Both the position numbers and the translations under genes were made by a program. Below are positions 10,577 through 21,354 of a DNA stretch of 64,000 nucleotides, one piece after another. The notes beneath the pieces were generated by a model. The model made no database searches. It saw only the letters and a program-made list of their open reading frames with translations, and was not told the DNA's origin. Where the stretch lies: positions 682,001 to 746,000 of the forward strand of contig JAIQDT010000229.1 in NCBI GenBank assembly GCA_021521415.1. Direction: 5' to 3'. Positions within the stretch are counted from its first letter, which is position 1. Every line of letters begins with the position of its first letter. This DNA comes from Bidens hawaiensis (taxonomy: Eukaryota > Streptophyta > Magnoliopsida > Asterales > Asteraceae).

Positions 10577-12523
10577 GATTAGGAAGTTCCCACACCATCA
10601 GATCGAGTTGTGGGAATTGGTTAAGTTTTTTATTGACGGGTTGACAAATGAAGACAGAAAATATTTGAAGGCTTCTTGTAATGGTCAGTTGTTTAATCAG
10701 CCTGAGGAGGATGACTGGGATTTTTTGGAGTTTATGTGTGAAGACTCCAAGTCAGAGGAAGCTGCAGAACGAAGACGGAAACAGGTCACCAGATCAATTA
10801 AATCAGCCTCGAGTGAATTAGAGAGAATTGTAGAGTTGGAAAGAGAACTCGCGGGTTATAGACGACAGAAAAAGAAAGAGGTTGGTAAAGTCGGGGTGAA
10901 GTTCCCGGTTTGTGCAGAGTCTGGTGAGTTGGGACATAAGATAGAAAATTGCCCCGAGTTTGATGAGGACGAGTATCCCGACGAGGAGGAGGTTAGTTAT
11001 GCGTATGGGGATTCTTAAGGCCAAGGGTTTAATTCAAACACCTATCACCCGGGCCTGAGAAACCACCCGAACTTCAGTTACGGGAACGCCGCGGGTCAGT
11101 CAAATATGAACTTTCAGGGGTCTAGTCAAAACCGACAGCAGAACAGCTACCGTCAGGGCGGTCATCAGTAGGGTTCATACAATCAGAATAGCAGTCGGGA
11201 GTATAACAGAGATGTTTACTGGGGTAACAGTTCATCGATTAATCAGAATGAGGACCAGCAGAAGGGTAACTCAGGTAATTCAAATGAGTTGGTACATTCG
11301 AAGTTAGATGCGTTGTTGAAGTTGGTGACAGATAATCAGAAAGAGATGCAGAAACAGTTCGAGTTGAGAGATAAGTCTTCAGAGGCGATGTCGAAACAGA
11401 TTGGTCAACTTGCAGAAAATGTGGCGAGATTTTAGAAAAACGCGGGTCAGTTACCGAGCGATACCACAGTAAACCCGCAACACTTCAGTTCAAGTTCAAA
11501 GAAAGGAAACAATGTGTACATCAATGCGGTAAGTCTTTTACCTCATTTTGAAATTACTAGTGTTGAAGTTGATGCACCACCACAGTTTTTGAGGGGGTGG
11601 TGAAAGAGTTTAGTGATGAGAATAATTATGTTGGTCAAAAGAAAACAATTTTCCAAAATGAATCGAAACTAAAAACGAATGAAACGTCTTTTTGTGAAAA
11701 TTGTACTTGTGAAAACTATTTAAATGGTAAATTGACCAACAACAGAAATGAGGAGGTGGAGGATAATACTACCTCAGGTAAACTCCAAAACCCGGGAGTG
11801 CCATTTTTATCAATTCAAATTGGGGAATTTAAAACTGATTGGGCACTTCTAGATCTTGGAGCATGTGTTAGTATCATGCCCGGTAGTTTATATGATTAGT
11901 ATGAATTTGCCCTGCTAGAAAGGGTAAACACCACCGTGGTGTTGGCGGATCAAACTCATACACTTCCTCGAGGCATGGCTACTAATGTAATGGTCCAGGT
12001 GGATGAATTTTCCTACCCAGTAGACTTTCTTGTACTCGATTATGCTAAAGGAAATAATACACAATCTTCAGTCATACTGGGTAGGCCATTCCTTGCCACA
12101 GCACATGCGGCAATTGATTGTGCTAAGGGCGTTTTGGGAATTAAGTGTGGGAATCGTGATAAACAGTTATCATTATTTGGAAATGCTACTAACCCTTTTG
12201 TTGACAAGTGTGAATCCTTGAGAAAGGATCATACAAAAGAGAAATGTTTTGTGACTGACAGGAATGAGCTAAACGGTAGCATGAAGGTGAAAGGACGGAA
12301 TGAGATATTGAATGGAGTTAGAGATAATAAGGAAGTAGCAACAAGAAAGAGAAAGAATATGAAAAGGAAAGAGGTAAAGAAACCACCTGAATTTGATTTA
12401 GAATGGAGGTTGGAAATGTTTGGGCCAGATTCTGGTGTGTTAAAAGATTGGGAGCAACCTCTTGAGGATGAGCTTTTATGTAACGAGAAGGCTGCATGGA
12501 AACGGGCCAGCCGCCCACCTTAA

Positions 12524-14648
12524 ATGTCATAAAATTTTCAAAAGGGTGGTAATTGTACATTTTGTATATTTTTAGTTTGCATTTTTTTATATTACTAATT
12601 GTATTTCAAGCGTACCATCATAGCAAAAGCTAAGTGTGGGGATACCGCAAGGAAAAAGTTGGGATTTTGATGTGTGCGGTAAAGTTATATCTGAAAACGA
12701 GGTTTCAGTTAAGCTACCCAAAGTGCTTTCATGTTCTTTTTTGTTGTGGTTAATCCAGGTACGTGTATATTTTGTTGTATTGGAACTTTGCGGGTGTAGT
12801 TCACTATAAACCCTCACGAGACCTCACTCGTCCACCCGGGCTACCGGGGGGTTTAAAGGGCTTGTTGCATAAGCTAAATGCAGCCGTGATTCCTACGAAA
12901 GTGAGTTAGGTCTTTTAACATTTTAACTCTTTTAACAAAATTTATTATGAAACTTAAATAATTCGGCTCGGTGATAAATTTTAATAAAATGAACTAACAC
13001 TTCATTTTTTGCAAAATTCTTAAAAGACCTATGTCTTACACACGGTGAGAAGCTTGCTTCTACACGTTTTAAGATTTTGTTGACTCAGTTTTAGTCTTTG
13101 GAGAAGACGATTTTTCACAAGGGTTTGCGAGCCATTTTTTTTAGTATTGTCTTATTAGCCATATCAGGTGATTGCAGTTTCATAATCTATTTTGTTATTT
13201 TAGTTTACATGTTGAGAGTGTAATTGTAGATTTTTGTGTTAGAACTATCACATTAGAGCCCGATTTTTAAATTGTTAAACATTCAATTTCAACCTCGTCC
13301 CTCAAATGTTCGTTAATTATTTTAAAATTTTAACATTGAGGACAATGTCAACCTCAAGTGTGGGGATGGGGGAAATAGAAAATTTTAGCCCGATAGTACC
13401 TCGAAGAGTATTCAGAAACCTAAGTTATTAACTGTTAGTTATTGCTATTAATGTCAAGTTAGAGGTCTTTGGTCATGGTTGGTTTTCAGCTTCTTGATAG
13501 TTTTCCTGACAAATGTTTTTAAAATGAGAAGTTGAAAATGGAATCGTTTAGGCGGGGATAACGAGTCAAGGGGACGGGTATACATGTTTCATATCGGCAG
13601 TCTTTATTTCCAGACATATTGTGAGATTAGCCCATATACTTAATACACATATTATATAGTAAATATAAAACATGTCTTGTCATTTATTGAGGGAAACCGG
13701 TATGTTTTACAGAATTAGAACTTGCTTGTCACATGCTTTTCAAGATCTTAATACCACTACCTGTATGGAGATTAGGACTTTAGAAAACCTGTTCCGTACA
13801 TATTTCCTCACTAAATAAATTCCTTACCCGACATTATCCCTTAGGAGACCGTTTGGACCTTATCCTTTTTCTTTTGCTAAACTGAACATTACACACCATT
13901 GCAGCCTTGGCCTTTATTTTATTTTAACCCGTGTAATGAAATCCAGTTTGTTATCGAGTCGTATATATATCGAGTTGTATTTAGTCAGACGAGTTGAAAA
14001 GTTATAAAGTCTGAGTTGTAATTATTTGTTTAAAAAAAATCTGAAAAATCTGCAAAAAGACAAAAAGAAATTATCAGTTTAGTATTTTAGTTGTTATTAG
14101 CAGTTGAGTATGTAAATAGCAGTTGATTGTGTAATTAGTTTGTTTGTATTCGTGAGTCTGTATATTGGTTTGTTTAACACGGTTTCATCCACCCGAGTCA
14201 CTAAATAAGCCTAATCCGCACCCAAACCTAATCATCAGCAAAACCCTTAGTCCGAGTCTTTATGCAACTGGTGGTTAATGGGTGGAGATAAGACTGACCG
14301 GCAAGCTTATTAAGTTGTAACTCATATTAGGTATTTTGAGGGCAGAGACATATACTGGCACATCTTTTGCTAGTCCAGATATTAAACTGAGAGGAGTGTT
14401 GATAGTGTGAGAGGTATGAACATGTATGCCCTAACCGGAAACAAAGTAACTTGTCTAGGCGGTTCTAAAGTTTTATTGTAACATTAACTTTATTTGTGGG
14501 TTGTCAATCTAGAAAGTGTCAGTCTGGGAAACTAGGTATGACCTTAAACCTTGCTAATATTAATGGTGATAATTAATATACCTATGATGGAGGTTGATGT
14601 TTAACTTAGAGTTTTGCTTGAGGGCAAGCAAAAGATAAGTGTGGGATG
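12524..14648 (+). other. Non-coding 3' internal region of the Athila-like element
   Basis: No reverse transcriptase or integrase remnant is visible in about 2.1 kb. AAGTGTGGG-type purine tracts, which resemble the polypurine tract next to the 3' LTR, occur three times (about 12,631, 13,357 and 14,637). Only the last abuts an LTR. The region is conserved in unit 2 (52,661-54,784). Confidence 0.65.
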
Positions 14649-15911
14649 TGATGTTCGGGTAATTTGTATATAGATAGTATGTTAATTATGTAGTTTTGTT
14701 TAGTATATTGTTAGAACTTTGGACTTCATACGTGCTTTTGTTTTTCAGGTTATTGATCGTTAAAGATGCTAAATTGGAGACTTGTACGAGCATGGAATGA
14801 TATCTTGAGATGACCGGAGCATAAATTGAAGTCTTTGGAAGTGTTAGAAGGATTTGGGAAGAGTTTGAATGAGAAACCTAAAGCCGATGCTAAACTGAAC
14901 AAGATGTGTTCACAAAAAGCGACCATGAAGTAAAACAAGCATATCCTGGGCTAGAAAATGAGTTACGGGACCCATAATATATGAATTTTGAGTTTCTCGA
15001 CGAGAAGAATCCAAATATAAGGTTATATTCCATCGCGTAGCGCGATGGAATAGGAATATGGCCATCGCGCTACGCGATGGTCCCTATAGTCGGGAAAGTT
15101 AGGGTTTGATGTTTTATTTCGTTTGGACGACCCTAGACGCCATCATTCACTATCCAGGCGATTTTCAGAGTAGAAGAGAGGAGAACCATCACTTCAATCG
15201 TCTCAAGGTCCCGTGCATGATCCTATCCATCATAACCGAAGCCCGAGAGATGTCGAGACGTGGCTAGATCCTTCGAGTGATACCCGGGATATATAGTTTG
15301 TAATCTTTCAGTTATTTTCTCCTGTACTAGAACGATTGATTGTAATTATTTTGATGTTAATCTATGAGTATTGATGTCTAGTATTGTTGTGCACAACGTC
15401 AGTTTAGGTTTATTTTGATCAGAACGATTAGTGTGCCAGTTGCTATGATAATTTCTTATAGGATTGTTTTGACCTGTTAATAGCAAGAAAACATATGTTT
15501 GCCCTTAGTTGAGTCACACTGACAGAGACCGTTTGATAACCAGTGCCGTGTGTTAGCGAGCATGGATGCCTAAGGTTTAACTAGTTAGTCAGTCTGCAGT
15601 TGACATAGGATAGTTTATCTGTTAAGCTGCATGAGATTGCTATTTGATTGCTCACTTGGATTCCCGTGTGTGATTTGCTTTGTTGACTGATTGAATCTTT
15701 GATTATTTGTTTCGTTTACTAGAAAACCAAACTGTTTGCTAGTGTGATCAGCACTTTGTTAATTGAATCACTTCATAATGTTAGGAATCGGTTTCGCTTT
15801 ACACTGACCACATACTCCTCGTGGTTCGCACCCTACTTACCCTGACTAGTTTAAGGTGATTAGGACACTGATTTGTATTGTTTTTGACTAGATAGCGACA
15901 GTTTAGCATCA
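14649..15911 (+). repeat. Athila-like 3' LTR, copy 1 (1,263 bp)
   Basis: It starts TGATGTTCGGG after the purine tract AGTGTGGGATG and ends TAGCATCA, giving matched TGATG...CATCA termini. The last part is identical in kind to the stub next to the primer-binding site (7,075-7,176), which fixes the LTR end. It carries two CGCG palindromes at 15,031-15,080. Confidence 0.8.
15031..15080. repeat. Paired CGCG palindromes in the Athila-like LTR
   Basis: CCATCGCGTAGCGCGATGG and, 12 bases later, CCATCGCGCTACGCGATGG. Each has an 8-bp perfect stem with a 3-base loop, and each is the reverse complement of the other, so the whole segment can also fold as a longer hairpin. In unit 2 (about 55,167-55,216) one stem has a CpG to TpG change. 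Confidence 0.85.
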
Positions 15912-16398
15912 CCGGTTTCAATGGAGCTTTTCTGGTTTATTTTTTTTGTTGGAAGGTTTTAGCTGGCGGTGTGTGGTTTGTTAGCAATGGCTATGAGGTA
16001 TTGTGTGTTTTGAGCCTCTTTGTTTTGTAATGACTATTCTGATATGTCGATTTGAGTAAATTGGTTTTATTTTTTCTTTTTTATCTCTTTTTTTTTGGTC
16101 AATATGGTTCTTTTCACATTTTCGCAACCCGTGAGGTCAAAATATCTCCCGCGCAATGCACGGGTTACAAAACCTATTTAATATAAAATACTATCCAATT
16201 TTTAATACTAACTAGTTAATTTTAAAAGATTTAGGTTACTTTGAAGATAGGCGTTTTGCATTAAACATGGACCTATATATGGTGACTGAATTACTTGCAG
16301 GAACCAAAATCTTGAGGCTGGAGTACTTCCTGCACAGAACGTCTATTTAAAATATGAGAATGAACCGACATATAAATTGTAAATGAAAAATTAACAAT

Positions 16399-16466
16399 GT
16401 GGAACCATGGTCCGGTGGTAAGCAACTCTCTTTTCTTATGAAGCACCTGGGTTCAATTCCCTGTTT
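16399..16466 (+). mobile_element. tRNA-derived SINE-like head, copy 2
   Basis: Box A-like TGGTCCGGTGG at 16,408 and box B GGGTTCAATTCCC at 16,449. Box A here is closer to the pol III consensus than in the 4,963 copy. The extent of the body is not defined. Confidence 0.5.
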
Positions 16467-17118
16467 TAGTAGTTTTTCTAATTTTATATTTCATTTTCTT
16501 TTCTAACTGGTTGTATAAGTTTTAGAAAACATCACCGATAGAAATCAAATTTAATTAATTTCATGAAATATACATATACATCTTCTTATATTTAATTAAG
16601 TGGTGTTTGCATTTGTAGTCAGTAAATATATGCTTTCATCATTTTAATGACTATTTTAGTTGAAAAAGTTACAATGACTATTTTAGTTGCAACATAAACA
16701 ATAAACATCGTCTTTTATTATGACTGATGAGTATTTGAACAATTTTTGCATTTGTTACATTGAAAGGGAGCTCCTTCAAAAAGTTGCGGTCGAAGATGTA
16801 ATGCAACGTTTTTAAAAGATGAATAATCATACAGAACTACTATAGAGTGTTATTTTCTTTTTTAATTCAAAAGGACCATCGTATTATTATTATGTGTTTT
16901 TTTTAATTTCTAATAACGATTTTGTTTTTAGTTATTATGTCATATTTTTTTATGTCCATGACCTAAATCGAACGACCCGAACCGTCAAAACGACCAGACC
17001 TTTGAATCGATACGAACGGTGAACCCACTGGCAAAAAATTGTTGGATCCGCCGCTGATTAAACATGCTTTTGTATTTATTTTCAGTTATGTATGTTTATG
17101 TATATATATATATATATA

Positions 17119-17815
17119 GGGAAAGGATTAAAAGAAAACTCACCTTTAAAGAGAAAACTAAAAAACTCCTAAAAACTTTTAAAGAATTATTTTTAATTAA
17201 AAATAAAAAAATATTTTCAAAATTCTGTTTTAGCCATTATTCTTATATTTTCTTATATTTCACTCAAAAAATAAAAAAAATAAAAAAAAAAAACCGTTGT
17301 AATGCACATACGTATTACTATGCGATAGCGTTGTATTACACATGTGTATTACTATGTACTTTTGAGTTTAATAGTGTTTTATTGCATATATTCAATATTT
17401 GTGTATTGTATATGTGTAGTAGTGTTGTATTATATGGAAAAAAAAATAATAATAAAATAAAAGTCGATATGGTGCACATGTGCATTAATGATGTATTACA
17501 CATACATACTAATGTGTATTCGATGTGTGTATTAGTCTTATATTGCATATATACAATAGCGTGTATCAAATATGTGCAATAGGGTTGTACTCTATGCAAT
17601 ACAAACACTTTTGCATATATGCAATACACACTATTACACATGCGCACTATACCGATGAGGTTACTGACAAGTTTTTTTTTTTCAATCAATAACAACATAT
17701 AAGAATAATGGAAAAAAAAAAAGAAACTTTAAAAAAAAAAAATTAAGTTAAAAAATAGTTTCTTAGGAGTTTTTAAGTTTTCTCTTTAAAAAGTGTTTTC
17801 ACTAGAACTTACCCC
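17119..17815. mobile_element. TA-targeted MITE, family 2, copy 2
   Basis: The same ends as at 5,720-6,427 (GGGAAAGGATTAAAAGAAAA on the left, CACTAGAACTTACCCC on the right) inside TA repeats, with the same TG/CA-rich interior. No coding capacity. Confidence 0.6.
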
Positions 17816-17927
17816 TATATATATATATCAATGGTTATGATGCATGTTCGGAAAAGCTTGCATATATTTGTTGTATTTTTAGTGTTAAGGAAAATCCAGA
17901 TTTTTTTTAAAAAACAAGTTAGATGCC

Positions 17928-18170
17928 TTTAGCAGCAACAAAGTCGGTGCTATTACTCTTCGGGAGTTCGCCTGAAAAGTATTAGCGGTGACTAATTAGC
18001 GACGAATTTGACTTTAGTGACCACACCTTTTAGCGGAGACATTATTAGTGGTGACAAATGATCAATAGCAACTAAGAACTAGCGGCAACTCAACAGCGGC
18101 AACATGTTGTCGCTAGTACTTTTAGCGGCGACATTTGGGGCTTTAGCAACGACGTTTGTCGTCGTTAAAA
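17928..18170. mobile_element. CACTA-like subterminal repeat region, copy 2
   Basis: The cluster of TAGCGGCGACA-type words matches 6,556-6,806. No transposase. Confidence 0.4.
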
Positions 18171-18442
18171 CTTAAACGTTTTGTAATGATGTTGACAATA
18201 AGGGCACATAACTCCTCAGAAACCGTTATGTGTATGTTTAGTAGTGATGACTCAGGATGAGGCATATTGAGTTTGTTGAAAGGATTGGTGATTGTCTTAA
18301 TGGTTTATGAAAATTCTTTCGAGTTTGTGAGCATCATTCACCAGCTTTAGCTAATGTATTTTAAAAAGTGTTTTCAGGTAATTAGGAGTAAGTTAATAAC
18401 AAGGATCGAAAGTGAGAGGAATAGAAGAATCTTTAGGCGATA

Positions 18443-19012
18443 GATATCTAGTGCCTTGCATGATTTTGTGACTCAATCCTTGTAACTTATGTTTGTAAAT
18501 TTAATCTTTGTAATCGAACAAAGGGTATTTAATTCCCTTGTATTCACTAATATTTAAATCAAATATTTTCCACTAAACTTTTATTAAATGAAAAATTAAC
18601 ACCAACTAACAGTCATATGTCTCCGCCCTTGAGGCACGGTGCGATAATAGAAAAATAGAAACCTAAGCTTAAAAGAGCGGTAAAATAAGCAAGAGAGCTT
18701 GTAAAATAATAGAATGCAAGAATCTCTAGTTGATGGACATCTAAAGGCTCGGATGCCTTTGTAACCAAATCCTTGTAACTTATTTTTGTAAATTAAAATC
18801 TTTGTGATCGAACAGATGGTATTTAATTCCCTTCTTGATCAACTAATATTCTCAATCAAATATGCTCCACTTCGTAACAAACTTTGATTAAATGAAAAGG
18901 CAATACCAACTGACAGTCATATGTCTGCGCCCCTTAGGCATGTTGTGACGACAGGAAAATAGAAACCTAAGCTTAAAAGACGGGTAAAATAAGCAAACGA
19001 ACGTGTAAATTT
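18443..19012. repeat. Diverged tandem repeat of about 285 bp, two copies
   Basis: The blocks starting at about 18,443 and 18,723 share, in order: ATCCTTGTAACTTAT, GGTATTTAATTCCCTT, CAGTCATATGTCT, AGGCA, and AGAAACCTAAGCTTAAAAG. They are roughly 75-80% alike by eye. They lie just downstream of the BAHD stop codon. No coding frame. The same pair is at 58,580-59,150. Confidence 0.75.
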
Positions 19013-19072
19013 ATTTGCCACAATATAAAGTACTAACAACCAAGACGTTGGTTTTTAAGACAGATCTCTAAC

Positions 19073-20417
19073 TCATATGACATGATCATTTGATAGCGGA
19101 CTTGGATCCACCGAAGCATACGCTAGTAGCTCCGGATTGCACTGTAGAATCTTCAGTTCTTCTTCATCCAAAGTCACCCATGCTTCAACTCCCTCGCCAC
19201 ATTTTGTATCCATTAGAGTCACTAAATTGAAGAACCCCTTGAATCCTTTACCTATGAGGCCAGACACCCAACTTGGCTTTCCCCAACCAAAATCAATATC
19301 ATTGAAACCCATCTTACACCAACTTGTAAAAATATAATATTCTGTTGGCCCTACCGAGCCGATTTCTCCCATTTGTTGAAGTAACTTATGCATTGCGACG
19401 TACCATTCATCACCCTGTGCTTCGTTTACAAACTCATCGTTGACTTTTACAATGCTATCATGCACCTTGTTCACCAAGCTATGCAATGTGGTTTCGTCGT
19501 TATCTTTGCACACTGCACTTGAGACCCTCATCATGTTACCAATCAAGTCTTTTGACGTCTTTGTTGGAAGTTTTTTACGAAGATTCAGAGAGTGGTTTAG
19601 CCAAGTAGTTTTCTGGATACCATATGCTTCTTTAGATGCTGCTATTGTACACTTCCATAACAAAGCAGATACCACCTCAACTCGTGTTGGTTGTTGCACT
19701 CCATTTCTACTAGCCGCAACTTTTAAAGCAGCTATGGAATCCGAACCAAATACGAATCTTTTTGTGATACAAGCCTTCCTTTAGCACTGTTTGATAGCTA
19801 ACCTGGAATATGTCTCTAAGCCGCAAGCTCTCAGCAGGAAAAACTAATGGAGAAATTATCTTTGGATAAGTAACTTCTTCACTTTTGGAAGCCATGTTAG
19901 CCCATCCTTTTAGAAAAGTGTAGAGTGCAGCCCCATCAAGGATCTTGTGTGAAACACACAACCCGACAGCGATTCCACCACATTTGAAAATGTTCACTTT
20001 AACATTTGTGACACGAGAACCCACACTAGATTGATCAAAACTAGGTTCTAATGGCAAGAACCTGTTAATCAATCCAAGGTCAGGTTTGTGCAAAAAGCCA
20101 TCAAGACGACCATGAACCAAAACTAAGACATAGTTAGCACCAACGTCGTTACATTCAATTGAATCGCCCTTAAGTGTTCCTGCAAGTGGGTAAAACTGAG
20201 TCAAGGTTTCAGATAGTGATTTCTTTAGAACCAATGACCTTTGTAGTGCTTGGAATATGTTATTGTCATTGTCATTGTGATTAGGGTAGTAAAAAACGAT
20301 TGGTACGTAAGGATATCCAACAAGATAATCTAGGAGAGAAAGATTATATGTTCTCAAGTGGTGCGGTGTTGGGGACGATGGTTTAATGCTCTCTTCGGAA
20401 ATGATTTCAACTTCCAT
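19073..20417 (-). pseudogene. BAHD acyltransferase pseudogene (unit 1)
   Basis: Homologous along its full length to the intact gene at 59,210-60,556. The N-terminal part is open from the ATG at 20,417 and keeps the HKILD catalytic motif. Compared with the intact copy, two T's are missing at 19,772/19,773. This shifts the frame after about residue 215 and gives a stop at 19,710. The rest (19,699 down to 19,073), with DFGWG, is in another frame. A product would lack the C-terminal half of the acyl-transfer fold. Promoter and flanks are otherwise like unit 2. Replacements relative to the intact copy include R for W199, R for W298 and H for Q344. Confidence 0.93.
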
Positions 20418-20498
20418 AGCGTAAGTTAAATGACAGGTTAGTGTTATGGGATGTGTCTAGAAAAGAAGGCAATTGCAATAACTATGCACTTCAAAGTT

Positions 20499-20508
20499 CC
20501 TTTTATAG
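20499..20508 (-). promoter_or_regulatory. TATA box of the BAHD pseudogene
   Basis: On the minus strand the sequence reads CTATAAAAGG, a strong plant TATA box, about 82-91 bases upstream of the ATG. It is unchanged from the intact copy, so transcription may persist. Confidence 0.6.
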
Positions 20509-20812
20509 TTCAATTCGGATATATATTATATTTCTTAAGATTCGATTTCAGTGATTATGATCAACTAAATGGTTCCGATCAAAACTTATGATACTAAAAA
20601 GTTGTAACTTCAAAATAAAAGAAAACAAAACGAACAACCATAATATATTTTTCTATGATTTTAATCTATAAAATTGATCATGTTTCTCATTTAAAATAAG
20701 CACATGTTAGATGATTGAAAAAATGATATGTTGATATTTTAAAGATGATCAAATTTGACTTTGTTTACTGAGAAATCCTATTCCAAAAATTTCTACATAA
20801 ATCCCACCGACT

Positions 20813-20970
20813 CCATCATGTCCAACTTAAAAACCGGTCCGTCTGTTTTTTCTACACCAATAACCAAGCGTCATGTGTAAAAAACCTGCTAAGAATGTTC
20901 TCGGCGGCCGGTCAGTGTTCCGACCTTCTGACAAACCAATCCGCCTAGTTTTCAAATCCAGACGCCGTCT
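20813..20970. repeat. Left arm of a diverged long inverted repeat (MULE-like?)
   Basis: It runs from CATCATGTCCAACTTAAAA through CTGTTTTTTCTACACCAATA to CCGCCTAGTTTTCAAATCC and matches the reverse complement of 24,405-24,566 in the same order. The arms flank about 3.4 kb holding a solo LTR, a MITE and a Helitron end. A Mutator-like element with long TIRs is one reading; no transposase or target duplication was identified. Confidence 0.45.
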
Positions 20971-21354
20971 AGTTTATTTTGCAATTTCCAGGCGCTTGCA
21001 TTTCAAATCTCATTTACAAATGAAAACATCCAGAGGGTTGAGAGCCACATCCAGTGGTTGAAGACGGCATTGATAATGTCAAGAAAATAAGATGATATAT
21101 GTGTATTATAATTGTAAATGTTCATGTTAAAAATGACTAATATGTCTGTTGTTCACAAGATGTTTTTCAATGTCCTTTGATTAAGTTACACTTATATATA
21201 TTAAGGGGTGCACCCACATAGTAACGGTCGGGGTTCCGGGACCCCCAACATTTTCTAAAAATTTTCTTTGAGACGGTATATAAAAATTTTCTTGGAGTCC
21301 ATAATAATTATTAGATTGAACACATAGTATTAATCTTAACTTTAGTGGAGTGGT
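20971..21354. other. No gene recognised
   Basis: Intergenic repeat-like DNA. A GGGGTTCCGGGACCCCCAA stretch near 21,230 is partly palindromic, but I cannot assign it. The last five bases before the solo LTR (GTGGT) are its target duplication. Confidence 0.5.

Larger units (their letters stand above)
7335..12523 (+). pseudogene. Athila-like gag-protease pseudogene, copy 1
   Basis: The frame opens at an ATG at 7,335. It contains a retrotransposon gag region (HWFNSLPMHNIESWGKMQQ around 8,277), a coiled, charged stretch (10,740-10,890), and a degenerate zinc knuckle in which the second Cys is Ser. Then comes a retropepsin-like domain with LLDLGA at about 11,850 and ILGRPFLATAH at about 12,075. 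Internal stops occur in the N-terminal Asn/Gln/Pro-rich part, at 8,223 and elsewhere. A frameshift lies near 11,587, and a solo LTR at 8,458-10,576 interrupts gag. No reverse transcriptase, RNase H or integrase follows. Most lesions are shared with unit 2, so it was dead before duplication. Confidence 0.8.
15912..18442. repeat. Flank segment F, copy 2
   Basis: Directly follows the 3' LTR end and matches 4,477-7,074 in order and content. It includes a Helitron-like end (about 16,150), the SINE-like head at 16,399, a MITE at 17,119-17,815 and a CACTA-like region at 17,928-18,170. It continues into the BAHD locus, so it is the outer end of a tandemly duplicated unit. Confidence 0.75.

Noticed and set aside
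19137..19784. Plus-strand frames across the BAHD locus
   Set aside because: They are antisense shadows of the acyltransferase coding sequence.
20873..21061. 62-codon basic frame, repeated at 61,013
   Set aside because: It overlaps the inverted-repeat arm; conservation between units is explained by the recent duplication.
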